From: Salinibacter grassmerensis
GTDB taxonomy: Bacteria; Bacteroidota; Rhodothermia; Rhodothermales; Salinibacteraceae
Reading direction: 5' to 3'
DNA: 64,000 nucleotides
NCBI RefSeq assembly: GCF_947077765.1
Contig: NZ_CAMTTF010000002.1
Span: 372,001-436,000, forward strand
This document shows, piece after piece, positions 54,294 through 63,382 of the stretch (the first letter of the stretch is position 1; each line of letters opens with the position of its first letter). The notes under the pieces were generated by a model. It was not told the DNA's origin. It ran no database searches and was given only the letters and a program-made list of their open reading frames with translations. A program made the translations under genes and the position numbers.

Positions 54294-54331
54294 TCCACTG
54301 CGCCGACGAGGGGCATTGAGTTAAGGTTTGG

Positions 54332-54362
54332 TTGATAAACAATGACAATCGCGTTACATTGG
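54332..54362 (+). promoter_or_regulatory. Candidate Bacteroidota-type promoter
   Basis: TTG (54332-54334) is separated by 20 bp from TACATTGG (54355-54362), close to the Bacteroidota consensus TTG-N19/21-TAnnTTTG with one mismatch. It lies about 45 bp before the exported protein gene at 54409, in an AT-rich window. Confidence 0.4.
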
Positions 54363-54408
54363 CAAAACACTCCCGCAACGGCCTTCCGAACCTACGGAGT
54401 CTTTTGCC

Positions 54409-54912
54409 ATGCACACGGTTCAGCGTCTCGTCGGTCTCCTCGTCGCAGTCGTGCTTGTCGGTGCAACCGGGGCCTGGGCCCAGCTCCCGTCCAACGAGCT
54501 GGAGGGCACGTGGAGAATGGTGTCGCAGGAGCTGGTCTACCCCGACTCGGTCGTTGATCAGAGCGACAGCTGGGGGGCCAACGTCAAGATCATAAACTCG
54601 ACGCACTTCGCCTGGGGGCGAGAGATGGAAGATGGCGAGTCGGTACTCGCAGGGGGTGGGCGCTACGAGTATTACCCGGAGCGGGACGTGTACATCGAGC
54701 ACATTCAGTACCACTCGGACCCCTCAATGAACGGGGTGACGCTTCGCTTTGAGGCCCGGATCGAGGACGACACATGGTACCACATCGGAGAAGTGGGCGA
54801 CTACAAGCTCCGCGAGGTGTGGAAGCGGGTCGATCCGGAGCAGGTCCAGGCCGAGCTTCAGAACGGCACGATGACGGGTGAGCGCCAGGCCGACAGCTCT
54901 GAGAATCCGTAG
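54409..54912 (+). CDS. Exported lipocalin-like protein of unknown function
   Basis: A 167-residue secreted protein. The signal peptide (LVGLLVAVVLVGATGAWAQ) is cleaved near AWAQL. The mature part (NELEGTWRMVSQELVYPDS at its start, then HFAWGREMEDG, and RFEARIEDDTWYHIGEVGDY) resembles the lipocalin-like family in which EGTWxxVS opens the barrel. The ligand is unknown. The gene stands alone behind a plausible promoter. Confidence 0.75.
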   Translation: MHTVQRLVGLLVAVVLVGATGAWAQLPSNELEGTWRMVSQELVYPDSVVDQSDSWGANVKIINSTHFAWGREMEDGESVLAGGGRYEYYPERDVYIEHIQYHSDPSMNGVTLRFEARIEDDTWYHIGEVGDYKLREVWKRVDPEQVQAELQNGTMTGERQADSSENP

Positions 54913-54931
54913 GACAGGGACGCTACGCCGT

Positions 54932-55183
54932 TCAGATTGGGGCGTGCACCTCGATGCGCAAGACGGCCGTGCCCACGTCGTCCGTGAGCGTGAGGCGGTT
55001 TTCACAGCACCGAGCCTCATCCGTTGCGACGAAGAAGTCGGTCCGTATCAGGCGTTGGGCCAGCCGGGCCACCTGTCGGTAGGGGGCGGCATCGCGTTCG
55101 AGCTGATGGCCGCCCATGGTGCCGACCAGGCGTCGATCGGCCTTCGCATCGGTAGACAAGAGGCCGCACTCGTAGCCGTCCAT
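54932..55183 (-). CDS. Small hypothetical protein
   Basis: An 83-residue frame with some secondary-structure character (YRQVARLAQRLIRTDFFVAT, closing TAVLRIEVHAPI). It has no recognised family; the balance of acidic residues and strand pattern favours coding over the overlapping plus-strand frame. It converges with the lipocalin-like gene, 19 bp apart. Its true start might be upstream at a GTG near 55269. Confidence 0.5.
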   Translation of the reverse strand: MDGYECGLLSTDAKADRRLVGTMGGHQLERDAAPYRQVARLAQRLIRTDFFVATDEARCCENRLTLTDDVGTAVLRIEVHAPI

Positions 55184-55726
55184 CGGTTCGGCGGGGGGTA
55201 AAGCGAATACCGGTGGGGGCGAGAGGACACTCCGAGGAAGCGGAGAAGGATCATCCCGTCACCCACCACTCTTGCGGATGTTGGTGTTCGGTGGCTCCGG
55301 AGAGGTCGTGTCGGAAGCAGGCGTCCTCGGCCGACACGGGAATCAGGGCGGTCTCGACGTTCGTGGGGGTCAGGTCAACGTCCTGTGGCGGTGTTTCGCG
55401 GAGAGGGGTCCCGCTCGACGTGCTGCGGGAAGGTCTCTGCGGACTCAGGTTCCGCGAGGTTGTGAGGGCAGCAGCCGTACGTGGGCCGAGGGGCAGAACA
55501 GGGAAGAACGGGTGGATTCCTCGTTGCCCAGGTGAGTTGGGCGTCACAGGACGTCACGTCTCTGGAGGGCGCCGCGGTGGAGAGGCGCCCCGAAAAAGCA
55601 CACGGGACGGGCCTTTGGGGTTTTCTCTTCGCGGGCTGTATCCTGCGAAGCATATGCTAGAAAAATAAAGGGCTATTGGGGGTATAGGGGGCGTCCACGT
55701 ACTCCACGCCACTTTTAACCGTTGTG
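55184..55726. other. Intergenic region with a leader hairpin before the GH97 gene
   Basis: About 540 bp without a convincing gene. A minus-strand frame at 55251-55547 has a fairly protein-like C-terminus (TPTNVETALIPVSAED) but a poor N-terminus, so it may be a remnant. At 55627-55650 a 9-bp hairpin (CTTCGCGGG, 6-nt loop, CCTGCGAAG) is followed by an AT-rich run and precedes the GH97 start by about 75 bp. It may be a 5'-leader element; there is no T-run. Confidence 0.4.
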
Positions 55727-57853
55727 ATGTCCATCCGATTTGCGTCCAGTTTCGTCGTCGCGCTCGTCCTGTCCCTGACTGCCTGCTCGCCCGACGCGTC
55801 CATGACCACCACCTCTCCCGACGGCGCCCTCACCATTGGCGTCGAGCTGCAAGACGGGCGTCCTCACTACCACGTGGAGGCCGGCGGCGAATCTCTCGTT
55901 GCCCCGTCGCCCCTCGGCTTCGAATTGGAGGGCGGCCCGCCCCTGCGCGATGGGTTTGAGGTGGTGAAGACGGCCCAGCGAACGGTGGACACCTCGTGGA
56001 CGCCCGTGTGGGGCACTCAGGATGCCGTGCGCAACCACTTCTCCGAGCGCACGATCCGGCTTCAAGAGACGGACGGGCGGGAGCGGCAACTCGATCTCGT
56101 CCTGCGGGCGTACAACGACGGAGTGGCGTTCCGCTACCGCTGGCCCGAGCAGGCTAACCTCGACACGCTCCGCATCGCGTCGGAGGATACGCAGTTTCGT
56201 CTCACGGCGGACCACACTGCCTGGTGGATTCCCGACGACTACGACAACTACGAGTGGGTCTACCGCGAGACGCCGCTCAGTGCCATCCGCGACAGTGCCG
56301 CCGCGATCAGCTATAACTCGTATCTCGAAGAGGTGGACGGGGGGGCGCCCGACACGAGCGAGAAGGAGGCCGCCCCCGGCACCGTCAACCCGCCGCTTAC
56401 GCTGCGCAGCCCGGGCCAGGAGCGGTATCTCGCCCTCCACGAGGCCGCCCTGACCGACTATTCGAGCATGACGCTGCGGGCCGATCCGAAGACGGCCACC
56501 ACGCTCCATACCAACCTTGTGCCCTGGCCCGACGGTGTGAAGGTGAAGGCCCGCGTGCCCCACGAGACGCCCTGGCGCGTGGTTCAAGTCGCGGACCGGC
56601 CCGGTGGGCTCATCGAGTCGCACATCCTGCAGAACCTCAACGAGCCGTCGAAGATCGAGGACCCCTCCTGGATCGAGCCGATGACCTACGTCGGCATCTG
56701 GTGGGGCATGCACATCGACAAGTACACGTGGGACCAGAGCGGCACGCACGGCGCCACCACCGAGCGCACGAAGCGCTACATGGACTTCGCGGCGGAGCAC
56801 GACATTGACGGCGTGCTGGTGGAAGGGTGGAACGAGGGCTGGTCGACGTGGCTGTCCGGCGATAGCTTTTCGTTCACGGAGTCGTACCCGGACTTCGACC
56901 TTCAAGAGGTCGTGGAGTACGGACGGGAGAAGGGCGTGGCGCTCGTCGGGCACCACGAGACCGGAGGCGACATTCCCGCCTACGAGCGTCAACTGGACGA
57001 CGCCTTCGCGCTATACGACTCGGTGGGCGTGCCTGCCATCAAGACCGGCTACGCGGGTCCCATCCGCCCCGAGGGCGTGCATCACCACGGCCAGCAGATG
57101 GTCAACCACTACCGACGGGTCGTGAAAAAAGCCGCCGAGCATGACATCGTGCTGGACGTGCACGAGCCGGTCATGGGAACGGGCATCGAACGCACCTGGC
57201 CCAACATGATGACGCGGGAGGGCGTGCGTGGAATGGAGTACAACGCGTGGGCCGAGCCGAATCCGCCGTCGCACACCGTGACCCTGCCGTTTACGCGCAT
57301 GCTGGCCGGCCCGCTCGACTACACACCCGGCGTCTTCAACCTCACGCCGGAGGAGACGATGCCGGACCACCGCGTGCTCACCACGCTGTCGAAGCAACTG
57401 GCCAACATGGTCGTGCTTTACAGCCCGGTCCAGATGGCGGCCGACCTCGTCGAGAACTACGAGGGCGAAGCGGCCGTCGAGTTTATTGAGCGTGTCCCCG
57501 CAGACTGGGCGGAGAGCCATGTCCTCGACGCCCGCATTGGCGAGTACATTTCCATCGCCCGCCGGGTGGCGGAGGGGGAGGCCTGGTACATTGGAACGAC
57601 CACGGACGAGAAGGCACGAACTGTCGAGATCCCGCTCGATGTCCTCGAGGACGGACGGACCTACGTCGCCCACATTTTCGAGGACACGCCCGACACGGAC
57701 TACCGCGACGCCCCTCATGCCTACCGCATCCGCCGCGGCCTCGTGACGGCGTCCGACACGATCGAGGCCAGTCTGGCGCGGAGCGGGGGGCAGGCGGCAA
57801 TTCTGGAGCCCGCCACCGCGGCCGACGAGGAGAACCACGCGGCGCTGAAGTAG
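55727..57853 (+). CDS. Glycoside hydrolase family 97 lipoprotein (SusB-like alpha-glucosidase/galactosidase)
   Basis: A 708-residue GH97 enzyme from the ATG at 55727. The N-terminus is a lipoprotein signal with lipobox LTAC (Cys at about residue 20). An N-terminal super-beta-sandwich (about 30-290) precedes the catalytic (beta/alpha)8 barrel: YVGIWWGMHIDK, GVLVEGWNEGWSTW, VDVHEPVMGTGI-like LDVHEP, TWPNMMTREGVRGMEYNAW. From memory the Glu residues of HEP and MEYNAW match the base and acid of inverting SusB-type members, so an alpha-glucosidase action is likely. A C-terminal beta domain closes the protein. No SusCD genes are next to it. Confidence 0.92.
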   Translation: MSIRFASSFVVALVLSLTACSPDASMTTTSPDGALTIGVELQDGRPHYHVEAGGESLVAPSPLGFELEGGPPLRDGFEVVKTAQRTVDTSWTPVWGTQDAVRNHFSERTIRLQETDGRERQLDLVLRAYNDGVAFRYRWPEQANLDTLRIASEDTQFRLTADHTAWWIPDDYDNYEWVYRETPLSAIRDSAAAISYNSYLEEVDGGAPDTSEKEAAPGTVNPPLTLRSPGQERYLALHEAALTDYSSMTLRADPKTATTLHTNLVPWPDGVKVKARVPHETPWRVVQVADRPGGLIESHILQNLNEPSKIEDPSWIEPMTYVGIWWGMHIDKYTWDQSGTHGATTERTKRYMDFAAEHDIDGVLVEGWNEGWSTWLSGDSFSFTESYPDFDLQEVVEYGREKGVALVGHHETGGDIPAYERQLDDAFALYDSVGVPAIKTGYAGPIRPEGVHHHGQQMVNHYRRVVKKAAEHDIVLDVHEPVMGTGIERTWPNMMTREGVRGMEYNAWAEPNPPSHTVTLPFTRMLAGPLDYTPGVFNLTPEETMPDHRVLTTLSKQLANMVVLYSPVQMAADLVENYEGEAAVEFIERVPADWAESHVLDARIGEYISIARRVAEGEAWYIGTTTDEKARTVEIPLDVLEDGRTYVAHIFEDTPDTDYRDAPHAYRIRRGLVTASDTIEASLARSGGQAAILEPATAADEENHAALK

Positions 57854-58045
57854 AAGACATGTGACCCGTCTGCGGGTCGTGATCGTCTCGTGTCCCCGCC
57901 GCCCCCGAGCACGAACGGCCGGGGCCGCGCCCACAAAACCCAGGGACGATCCTCGGGAACGATCGTTGATGTGCTCGGCCGCAGGTCCTACTTTTTCTGC
58001 CCTCTCCCTTTCCGCCCACACTTCTGCACGAGCCTCTCTCCGTCA

Positions 58046-59629
58046 ATGAGCAATTCCGATGACCCCGCCGACGCGCCTTCCGGCGAGAGCCGCTACGAAG
58101 ACCTGGAGCGTCGCCGCGAAGAGGCCGCGAAAGGGGGCGGGGAGGAGCGCATCGAGCGCCAGCACGACAAGGACAAGTTGACGGCCCGCGAGCGGCTCGA
58201 TATTCTTCTCGACGACGACTCGTTTGAGGAGCTCGGCACGTTCGTGCGCCACCAGGAGACCAACTTTGGCCTCGACGAGGACCGCCCGCCGGGCGACGGG
58301 GTCGTCACCGGCTACGGCACCATCCACGGCCGCCTCGTTTACGTTTTCAGCCAAGACTTTACCGTCTACGGCGGGTCGCTGGGCCGGGCCCACGCGGACA
58401 AGATCGTGAACGTGATGGAGAAGGCACTGGAGAACGGGGCGCCCGTCATCGGCCTCAACGACTCCGGCGGTGCGCGCATCCAGGAGGGCGTGAAGAGCCT
58501 CGGGGGGTACGCGGACATTTTTAAGCTCAACACCGAGGCCTCGGGGGTCGTCCCGCAGATTTCGGCGATCATGGGGCCGTGTGCTGGGGGGGCGGTCTAC
58601 AGCCCGGCCATCACCGATTTTACGATCATGGTGGAGGACACTAGCTACATGTTCGTGACGGGGCCCAACGTGGTGAAAACCGTTACGCAGGAGGAGGTGA
58701 CGGCGGCCGACCTGGGCGGGGCCCGCACGCACGCGACCAAGAGTGGGGTGAGCCACCTTACGTGTAGCAACGACGTGGACTGCCTCCGCCGCATCCGCGA
58801 ACTGGTGGGCTACCTCCCCCAGAACTGCGAGGAGGACCCGCCGCGCGTGCCGCGGGAGGAGGTAGCAGACGCCCACGACGGCGACGAGCTCGATGCCCTG
58901 GTGCCGGAGGACCCGAACCAGCCCTACGACATGCGCGACGTGATCCGGCACCTCGTCGACGCGGAGGATTTCTTCGAAATCCAGCCCGACTTCGGCGAGA
59001 ACCTCCTCACCGGCTTCTCGCGCATTGGCGGGCGCCCGGTCGGGATCGTGGCGAATCAGCCGGCGGTGCTGGCCGGCACACTCGACATCGACGCGTCGAT
59101 CAAGGGCGCCCGCTTCGTCCGGACCTGCGACGCGTTCAACGTGCCGCTGCTCGTGATGGAGGATGTGCCCGGCTTCCTGCCCGGCACCGACCAGGAGTGG
59201 AACGGCATCATCAAGCACGGGGCCAAACTGCTCTACGCCTTTTGTGAGGCGACCGTCCCCCGCATCACCGTCATCACGCGCAAGGCATACGGCGGGGCCT
59301 ACGACGTCATGAACTCGAAGCACATCGGCGGCGACCTCAACTTTGCCTGGCCCACCGCCGAGGTGGCCGTGATGGGGCCGAAGAGTGCCGTCGAGATCAT
59401 CTACCGCGACGAATTGGACGCGGCGGAGGACCCGGCGGCGGCAAAGGACGACTTCGTGGAGCAGTACCGGGACCGCTTCGCCACGCCCTACGTGGCGGCC
59501 GAGTACGGCTACGTCGACGATGTCATCAAGCCCCGTGAGACCCGCGAGCGCCTCATTCGTGGGTTTGACATGCTGGAGGACAAGGTGGTGAACAATCCGC
59601 GTAAGAAGCACGGCAACATGCCGCTCTAG
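58046..59629 (+). CDS. Acyl-CoA carboxylase carboxyltransferase subunit (PccB/MmdA type)
   Basis: A 527-residue biotin-dependent carboxyltransferase from MSNSDDP at 58046. Family motifs: [40 protein letters not shown] with GGSLG, and [20 protein letters not shown], plus the C-terminal [19 protein letters not shown] and [10 protein letters not shown] acyl-CoA pocket. The best guess is propionyl-CoA carboxylase beta or methylmalonyl-CoA decarboxylase alpha. No biotin carboxylase or biotin carrier gene is next to it, so its partners are elsewhere. Confidence 0.93.
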   Translation: MSNSDDPADAPSGESRYEDLERRREEAAKGGGEERIERQHDKDKLTARERLDILLDDDSFEELGTFVRHQETNFGLDEDRPPGDGVVTGYGTIHGRLVYVFSQDFTVYGGSLGRAHADKIVNVMEKALENGAPVIGLNDSGGARIQEGVKSLGGYADIFKLNTEASGVVPQISAIMGPCAGGAVYSPAITDFTIMVEDTSYMFVTGPNVVKTVTQEEVTAADLGGARTHATKSGVSHLTCSNDVDCLRRIRELVGYLPQNCEEDPPRVPREEVADAHDGDELDALVPEDPNQPYDMRDVIRHLVDAEDFFEIQPDFGENLLTGFSRIGGRPVGIVANQPAVLAGTLDIDASIKGARFVRTCDAFNVPLLVMEDVPGFLPGTDQEWNGIIKHGAKLLYAFCEATVPRITVITRKAYGGAYDVMNSKHIGGDLNFAWPTAEVAVMGPKSAVEIIYRDELDAAEDPAAAKDDFVEQYRDRFATPYVAAEYGYVDDVIKPRETRERLIRGFDMLEDKVVNNPRKKHGNMPL

Positions 59630-59789
59630 CCTTCCGGGTCGGTCTCCATCCGGAACGGGCACGCCCTCACGACCGCCCCGTCCGGCCCGGGAGGCCCTCA
59701 TTCGTCTCGTGAAGGGCGGAGACGGGGCGCGACATCTCTGAAACAAGATTTTTGCATTCGGATAGGACCCCGCACATATCAGACACCCA

Positions 59790-59886
59790 ACCTGCTGGGG
59801 GCGTCCCGGCACGGCTTATTGCCGCGCCGGGGCTGAGACTGTACCCTTTGAACCTGACCCGGTTCACACCGGCGTAGGAATGGCCC
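59790..59886 (+). promoter_or_regulatory. TPP riboswitch (THI element)
   Basis: The conserved core is unmistakable: GGGGCTGAGA (59829-59838), TACCCTTTGAACCTGA (59842-59857) and CACCGGCGTAGGAA (59866-59880), preceded by a P3-type hairpin (CCGGC ... GCCGG arms around a TTATT loop). It binds thiamin pyrophosphate. A terminator follows 40 bp downstream, before the TonB-dependent receptor gene, so high TPP should stop transcription. Confidence 0.95.
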
Positions 59887-59926
59887 GATACCGGCGACCC
59901 TCCGTGGCCGCCCGTGTATAGCTTGT

Positions 59927-59962
59927 GCCGCCTCCATCAGCACCGATGGGGGCGGCTTTTTT
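59927..59962 (+). terminator. Riboswitch expression-platform terminator
   Basis: A 12-bp stem (59927-59938 with 59945-59956, one G-T pair), 6-nt loop and six T residues (59957-59962). It lies between the TPP aptamer and the receptor start, so it is very likely the TPP-responsive attenuator. Confidence 0.9.
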
Positions 59963-60017
59963 GTGGCCCCCATCAGTGCTCACCGCCCGTTCCCACAAAG
60001 ATTCGGCCCGTTCACTG

Positions 60018-62612
60018 ATGGCTCGTGCTCCACGTGTGCTTTCCTGTGCGACTCTCGTTTTGAGTGTGCTTCTGTGTGGAGGGGGGCTCTCTCCATTACA
60101 AGCCCAATCCGACTCCACCGCAACCGTCTCGGGACGCGTGATGCAGGCAGCGACGGGCGGCCCGCTGCCCGGGGCCAACGTCGTTCTTCGTGATTCGGAA
60201 ACCGGGGCCCGACGCTACGGCACCGCCGCCGACTCGGCAGGGGCCTTCAGCCTGCGTGACGTTGTTTCCGGCCGGTACCGGCTCGTGGTGAGCTTTGTGG
60301 GGCACGCGCGGCACACCGAATCCCTTTTGCTGTCGGCCGGGACCATGATCCGCGACACGGTTCGGCTCCGGGAGCGCGCGCTCTCGCAGAACGAGGTGCT
60401 CGTCACCACGCGACGTGCCCGTTCGCGGGTCGAGCCGGTAACGGTGAGCAACGTGACGGCAGCGGAGGTGGACCAGCGGCTGGGCGTCAAGGACCTGCCC
60501 TCGCTGCTGTCGGAGACTCCGTCTGTCACGTTTCACTCGCAGAACGGGAATGGCATTGGGTACTCCACGCTCCGGCTTCGGGGCTTCAACCAGCGGCGCC
60601 TCGCCGTCTCGATCGATGGCGTGCCGCAAAACGATCCGGAGGACTTCAACGTCTTCTGGGTCAATCTCTACGGCATGGAGCCGTCCGTGGAGGACATACA
60701 GGTTCAGCGTGGGGCCGGCTCGTCCCAGTATGGGTCCGTCGGCATCGGCGGGGCCATCAACATCGTCACCGATCCCTTCGAGACAGAGCCCTATGCCCGG
60801 GTGCGGACCGGCGTCGGCTCGTTCGACACGCGCCGGTTTTCTGTGACGGCCAACAGTGGCCTCCTCGGCGGGCGCTACGTCGTCAATGCCCGCCTCTCCC
60901 GGGCCACGTCGGACGGCTACCGGAAGAATTCGTGGACCGAGTTCACCCGGTTCTTCGGCGGCCTCGTCCGCTATGGCGACCGCTCGACGCTCAAGCTGCA
61001 GGCGTTCGGTGGCATTCAAAAAGACGGGCTCGCCTTTCGCGGTATTCCCAAGTCCGCCAACGACGATGAGGAGGCCCGTCGTCAGAACCCCAGTGCCGTC
61101 TCGGACGCCAACGAGCGCTTCAATCCACCGCAGGTGCACCTCTCGCACGAGTGGCGGTTGTCGCCGACGTGGACCCTCGACCAGACTGCGTTTTGGATTA
61201 AGGGCGAAGGGCACTTCGACTTCGGCGCCGCTTTTCGGACCGCCGACTTTCTCCGGCTGCCCGACGACTTCGCCCCCAACGGCGACGCGCTCACGGAGGC
61301 GGAGCGGACGCGACCACTGTTCACGTTGGGCCTTTCGCCCGACGATGTTGTCGTGCGGAGCGCACTCGACCAGAACCAGTATGGGTGGATTCCAACCCTC
61401 GTCTACGAGGACGGCACCACCAAGACGACGCTGGGCCTGGAGGCGCGCCTGCACCGGTCGCTACGGTGGGGCCGCATTCAAGAGGCGGGATCGCAGATCC
61501 CGGACGCCGTGGTAGGGGCGGATCCCGACCGTCGCCTCTGGCAGTTCCGAAACGAAAAGATCATCGCGTCGGCCTTCGGCTCGCACCTGTTCCGGCCCCT
61601 CGATCGCCTGGCCGTCGAGGCCGACCTGCAGCTTACGTGGCGTCGATACCGCTTTTACGACGAGGAGACGTTCGACCGGGAGGGCGTGCGGGCGCACGAC
61701 TTTACGAAGCCGTACGTCTTCGCAAATCCCCGACTTGGGGCCACCCTCAACCCCGACCGGCCGTGGAGCGCGTACGCGAGTGTGGCGTGGGCCCATCGCG
61801 AGCCGCGACGCACCCAGCTATACGAGGGACAGGAAGGCCCTGCGGGGGCGGTGCCTCAGTTCGCGACCCGGCCGGACGGCACCGTCGATTACGACGCGCC
61901 GCTCATCGAGTCTGAACAACTCCTTGACCTGGAGATGGGAGGCTCGCTCGAGCGCTCCCGGTATCGTGTCTCTGCCAATCTCTTCTGGATGGCGTTCTGG
62001 GACGAAATTGTGCCCAGTGGAGACGTCAACCAGTTCGGCGCCCCCCGTACCGGCAACGCCGACCGCACGCGGCATGTGGGGCTAGAGGTGGAGGGGGCTG
62101 TGCAGCTGCTGCCGGACTGGGCCCTCTCGGGCAACGCCATGCTGGCCCGGACGCGCTTCGCGGACTTCTCCGAGTTTCAGGCGGTCGGCGACACGACGGT
62201 GAAGCTGGACCGGGACGGCAACCCGATTGCGTCCTCCCCTGAGCAGCTGGCCAACCTGCGCACGTCGTACGAGTGGCGAGGGCTTACGGCGTCGCTCACG
62301 ACACAGGTGGTGGGGCGGCAGTACGTCGACAATTCGGAGGGCACGACCGCTACGCTAAGCAGCGACGGAACGGTCGATCTCGAGGAAAACGACGCCCTCA
62401 CGGTCGACCCGTACGCGCTGCTCGATGCGTCGATTTCGTATGAGGCCCCGCCCCGTTCGGCGCTGGGCGGCCTCCGGGTTCAGGTGAAAGCCAACAACCT
62501 GCTCGACGCCCGTGTGCTCCAGCACGGATTCCTAAACGCTGGGGGGGCGGCGCGGTTTTACCCTGCGGCCACGCGAAATGTCTTCGTCGAGTTGCAGTAC
62601 TCGATTCGCTGA
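60018..62612 (+). CDS. TonB-dependent outer-membrane receptor, probable thiamin uptake
   Basis: An 864-residue outer-membrane receptor from the ATG at 60018. The signal peptide ends near LQAQSDS; residues about 37-115 are a carboxypeptidase-regulatory-like domain (VSGRVMQAATGGPLPGANVV), residues about 130-240 are the plug (SLLSETPSVTFHS, then SIDGVPQNDPEDFN, QVQRGAGSSQYGSVGIGGAI), and the rest is a 22-strand barrel ending NVFVELQYSIR. Control by the TPP riboswitch points to thiamin or a precursor as substrate, matching THI-regulated receptors predicted in Bacteroidota. No inner-membrane thiamin transporter lies beside it. The open frame upstream crosses the terminator and is not translated. 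Confidence 0.92.
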   Translation: MARAPRVLSCATLVLSVLLCGGGLSPLQAQSDSTATVSGRVMQAATGGPLPGANVVLRDSETGARRYGTAADSAGAFSLRDVVSGRYRLVVSFVGHARHTESLLLSAGTMIRDTVRLRERALSQNEVLVTTRRARSRVEPVTVSNVTAAEVDQRLGVKDLPSLLSETPSVTFHSQNGNGIGYSTLRLRGFNQRRLAVSIDGVPQNDPEDFNVFWVNLYGMEPSVEDIQVQRGAGSSQYGSVGIGGAINIVTDPFETEPYARVRTGVGSFDTRRFSVTANSGLLGGRYVVNARLSRATSDGYRKNSWTEFTRFFGGLVRYGDRSTLKLQAFGGIQKDGLAFRGIPKSANDDEEARRQNPSAVSDANERFNPPQVHLSHEWRLSPTWTLDQTAFWIKGEGHFDFGAAFRTADFLRLPDDFAPNGDALTEAERTRPLFTLGLSPDDVVVRSALDQNQYGWIPTLVYEDGTTKTTLGLEARLHRSLRWGRIQEAGSQIPDAVVGADPDRRLWQFRNEKIIASAFGSHLFRPLDRLAVEADLQLTWRRYRFYDEETFDREGVRAHDFTKPYVFANPRLGATLNPDRPWSAYASVAWAHREPRRTQLYEGQEGPAGAVPQFATRPDGTVDYDAPLIESEQLLDLEMGGSLERSRYRVSANLFWMAFWDEIVPSGDVNQFGAPRTGNADRTRHVGLEVEGAVQLLPDWALSGNAMLARTRFADFSEFQAVGDTTVKLDRDGNPIASSPEQLANLRTSYEWRGLTASLTTQVVGRQYVDNSEGTTATLSSDGTVDLEENDALTVDPYALLDASISYEAPPRSALGGLRVQVKANNLLDARVLQHGFLNAGGAARFYPAATRNVFVELQYSIR

Positions 62613-62621
62613 GAAAGCATC

Positions 62622-62654
62622 GTGCCGCGGGGGAGGCGCACCCGGGGCACTTTT
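62622..62654 (+). terminator. Terminator after the TonB receptor gene
   Basis: GTGCC and GGCAC arms, with an inner CGGG/CCCG stem and one mismatch, followed by TTTT. It begins 9 bp after the receptor stop codon. Confidence 0.55.
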
Positions 62655-62656
62655 CG

Positions 62657-62953
62657 TCACGCTCCCGCTGGGTCATCGCCGTCGATGAGCTGCTCCTTCT
62701 GTGCCCGACGGAGTTGCTTGATCGCGTACTCCCGCTGCATGGCCGTGGACTGGTTGTCGAACGTCTCCGTGTGGACCAGGGTCACCGGCCGCCGCCCGCG
62801 GGTGTACTTGGCCGCCGTGCCGTCGTTGTGCTCCGTGACCCGCCGGTCCACATCTGTGGTGTAGCCGGTGTAGTAGGTGCCGTCGCGGCACTCAACGATG
62901 TATACGTGATGACCCCCGGAGGGGGCAGTATTGGTCGGGGGGGATGAACTCAT
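62657..62953 (-). CDS. GIY-YIG endonuclease-domain protein (UPF0213/URI type)
   Basis: A 98-residue protein made of one GIY-YIG domain: HVYIVECRDGTYYTGYT holds the two strands with the catalytic Tyr residues, RRVTEHNDG the Arg helix and TAMQREYAIKQLRR the metal-binding Glu. Such small proteins are common and have no proven cellular role; they are related to UvrC nuclease modules. It converges with the receptor gene and is divergent from the Lrp-domain gene. Confidence 0.92.
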   Translation of the reverse strand: MSSSPPTNTAPSGGHHVYIVECRDGTYYTGYTTDVDRRVTEHNDGTAAKYTRGRRPVTLVHTETFDNQSTAMQREYAIKQLRRAQKEQLIDGDDPAGA

Positions 62954-63063
62954 GGAAGAGCCCTGTGATCTCGTAGGGAGCGCTTGGCTGTCTGGACGTT
63001 TGGGTGTATGTTAACTCTGTATATCTTAACGTCCCCTCGCCCTACACAACACGTTTACGCAAT

Positions 63064-63342
63064 ATGGTAACCGCAATCGTTCTGCTCGACACCAAGCGCG
63101 GCAAGGTCAACGACGTAGCCGACGCGCTCGCGGCCCTCGACGGCATCACGGAGGTTCATTCCGTGGCGGGGCGCGTCGATCTCGTCGCCATGTTGCGCGT
63201 CGCCGAAAACGAAGCACTCGCCGACCTCGTCACCAACGAGATCCGTCAGGTGGAGGGCATCACGGACACCGAGACGCTCATCGGCTTTCGTGTGCACTCC
63301 AGCCACGATCTGGAGAACATGTTCGGGGTGGGTATGGACTGA
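63064..63342 (+). CDS. Stand-alone Lrp/AsnC ligand-binding (RAM) domain protein
   Basis: A 92-residue protein from the ATG at 63064 consisting only of an RAM domain (TAIVLLDTKRGKVNDVADAL; ITEVHSVAGRVDLVAMLRV; ITDTETLIGFRVH). No helix-turn-helix precedes it. Such SARD/RAM-only proteins bind amino acids and may modulate full-length Lrp proteins. The upstream region has an AT-rich palindromic stretch near 63010-63031 that could be the promoter. Confidence 0.9.
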   Translation: MVTAIVLLDTKRGKVNDVADALAALDGITEVHSVAGRVDLVAMLRVAENEALADLVTNEIRQVEGITDTETLIGFRVHSSHDLENMFGVGMD

Positions 63343-63382
63343 TGCCCCCCGGAAGGGGCAGAGGGAGCGATGCGCCGCTCCA

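Noticed and set aside
52831-54714. A 627-codon minus-strand frame
   Set aside because: Antisense to gdhA and the lipocalin-like gene; the plus-strand proteins have clear family motifs.
55251-55547. Minus-strand 98-codon frame
   Set aside because: Only its C-terminal half looks protein-like; the N-terminus is Pro/Ser/Arg-rich and no family is recognised, so it is not called as a gene.
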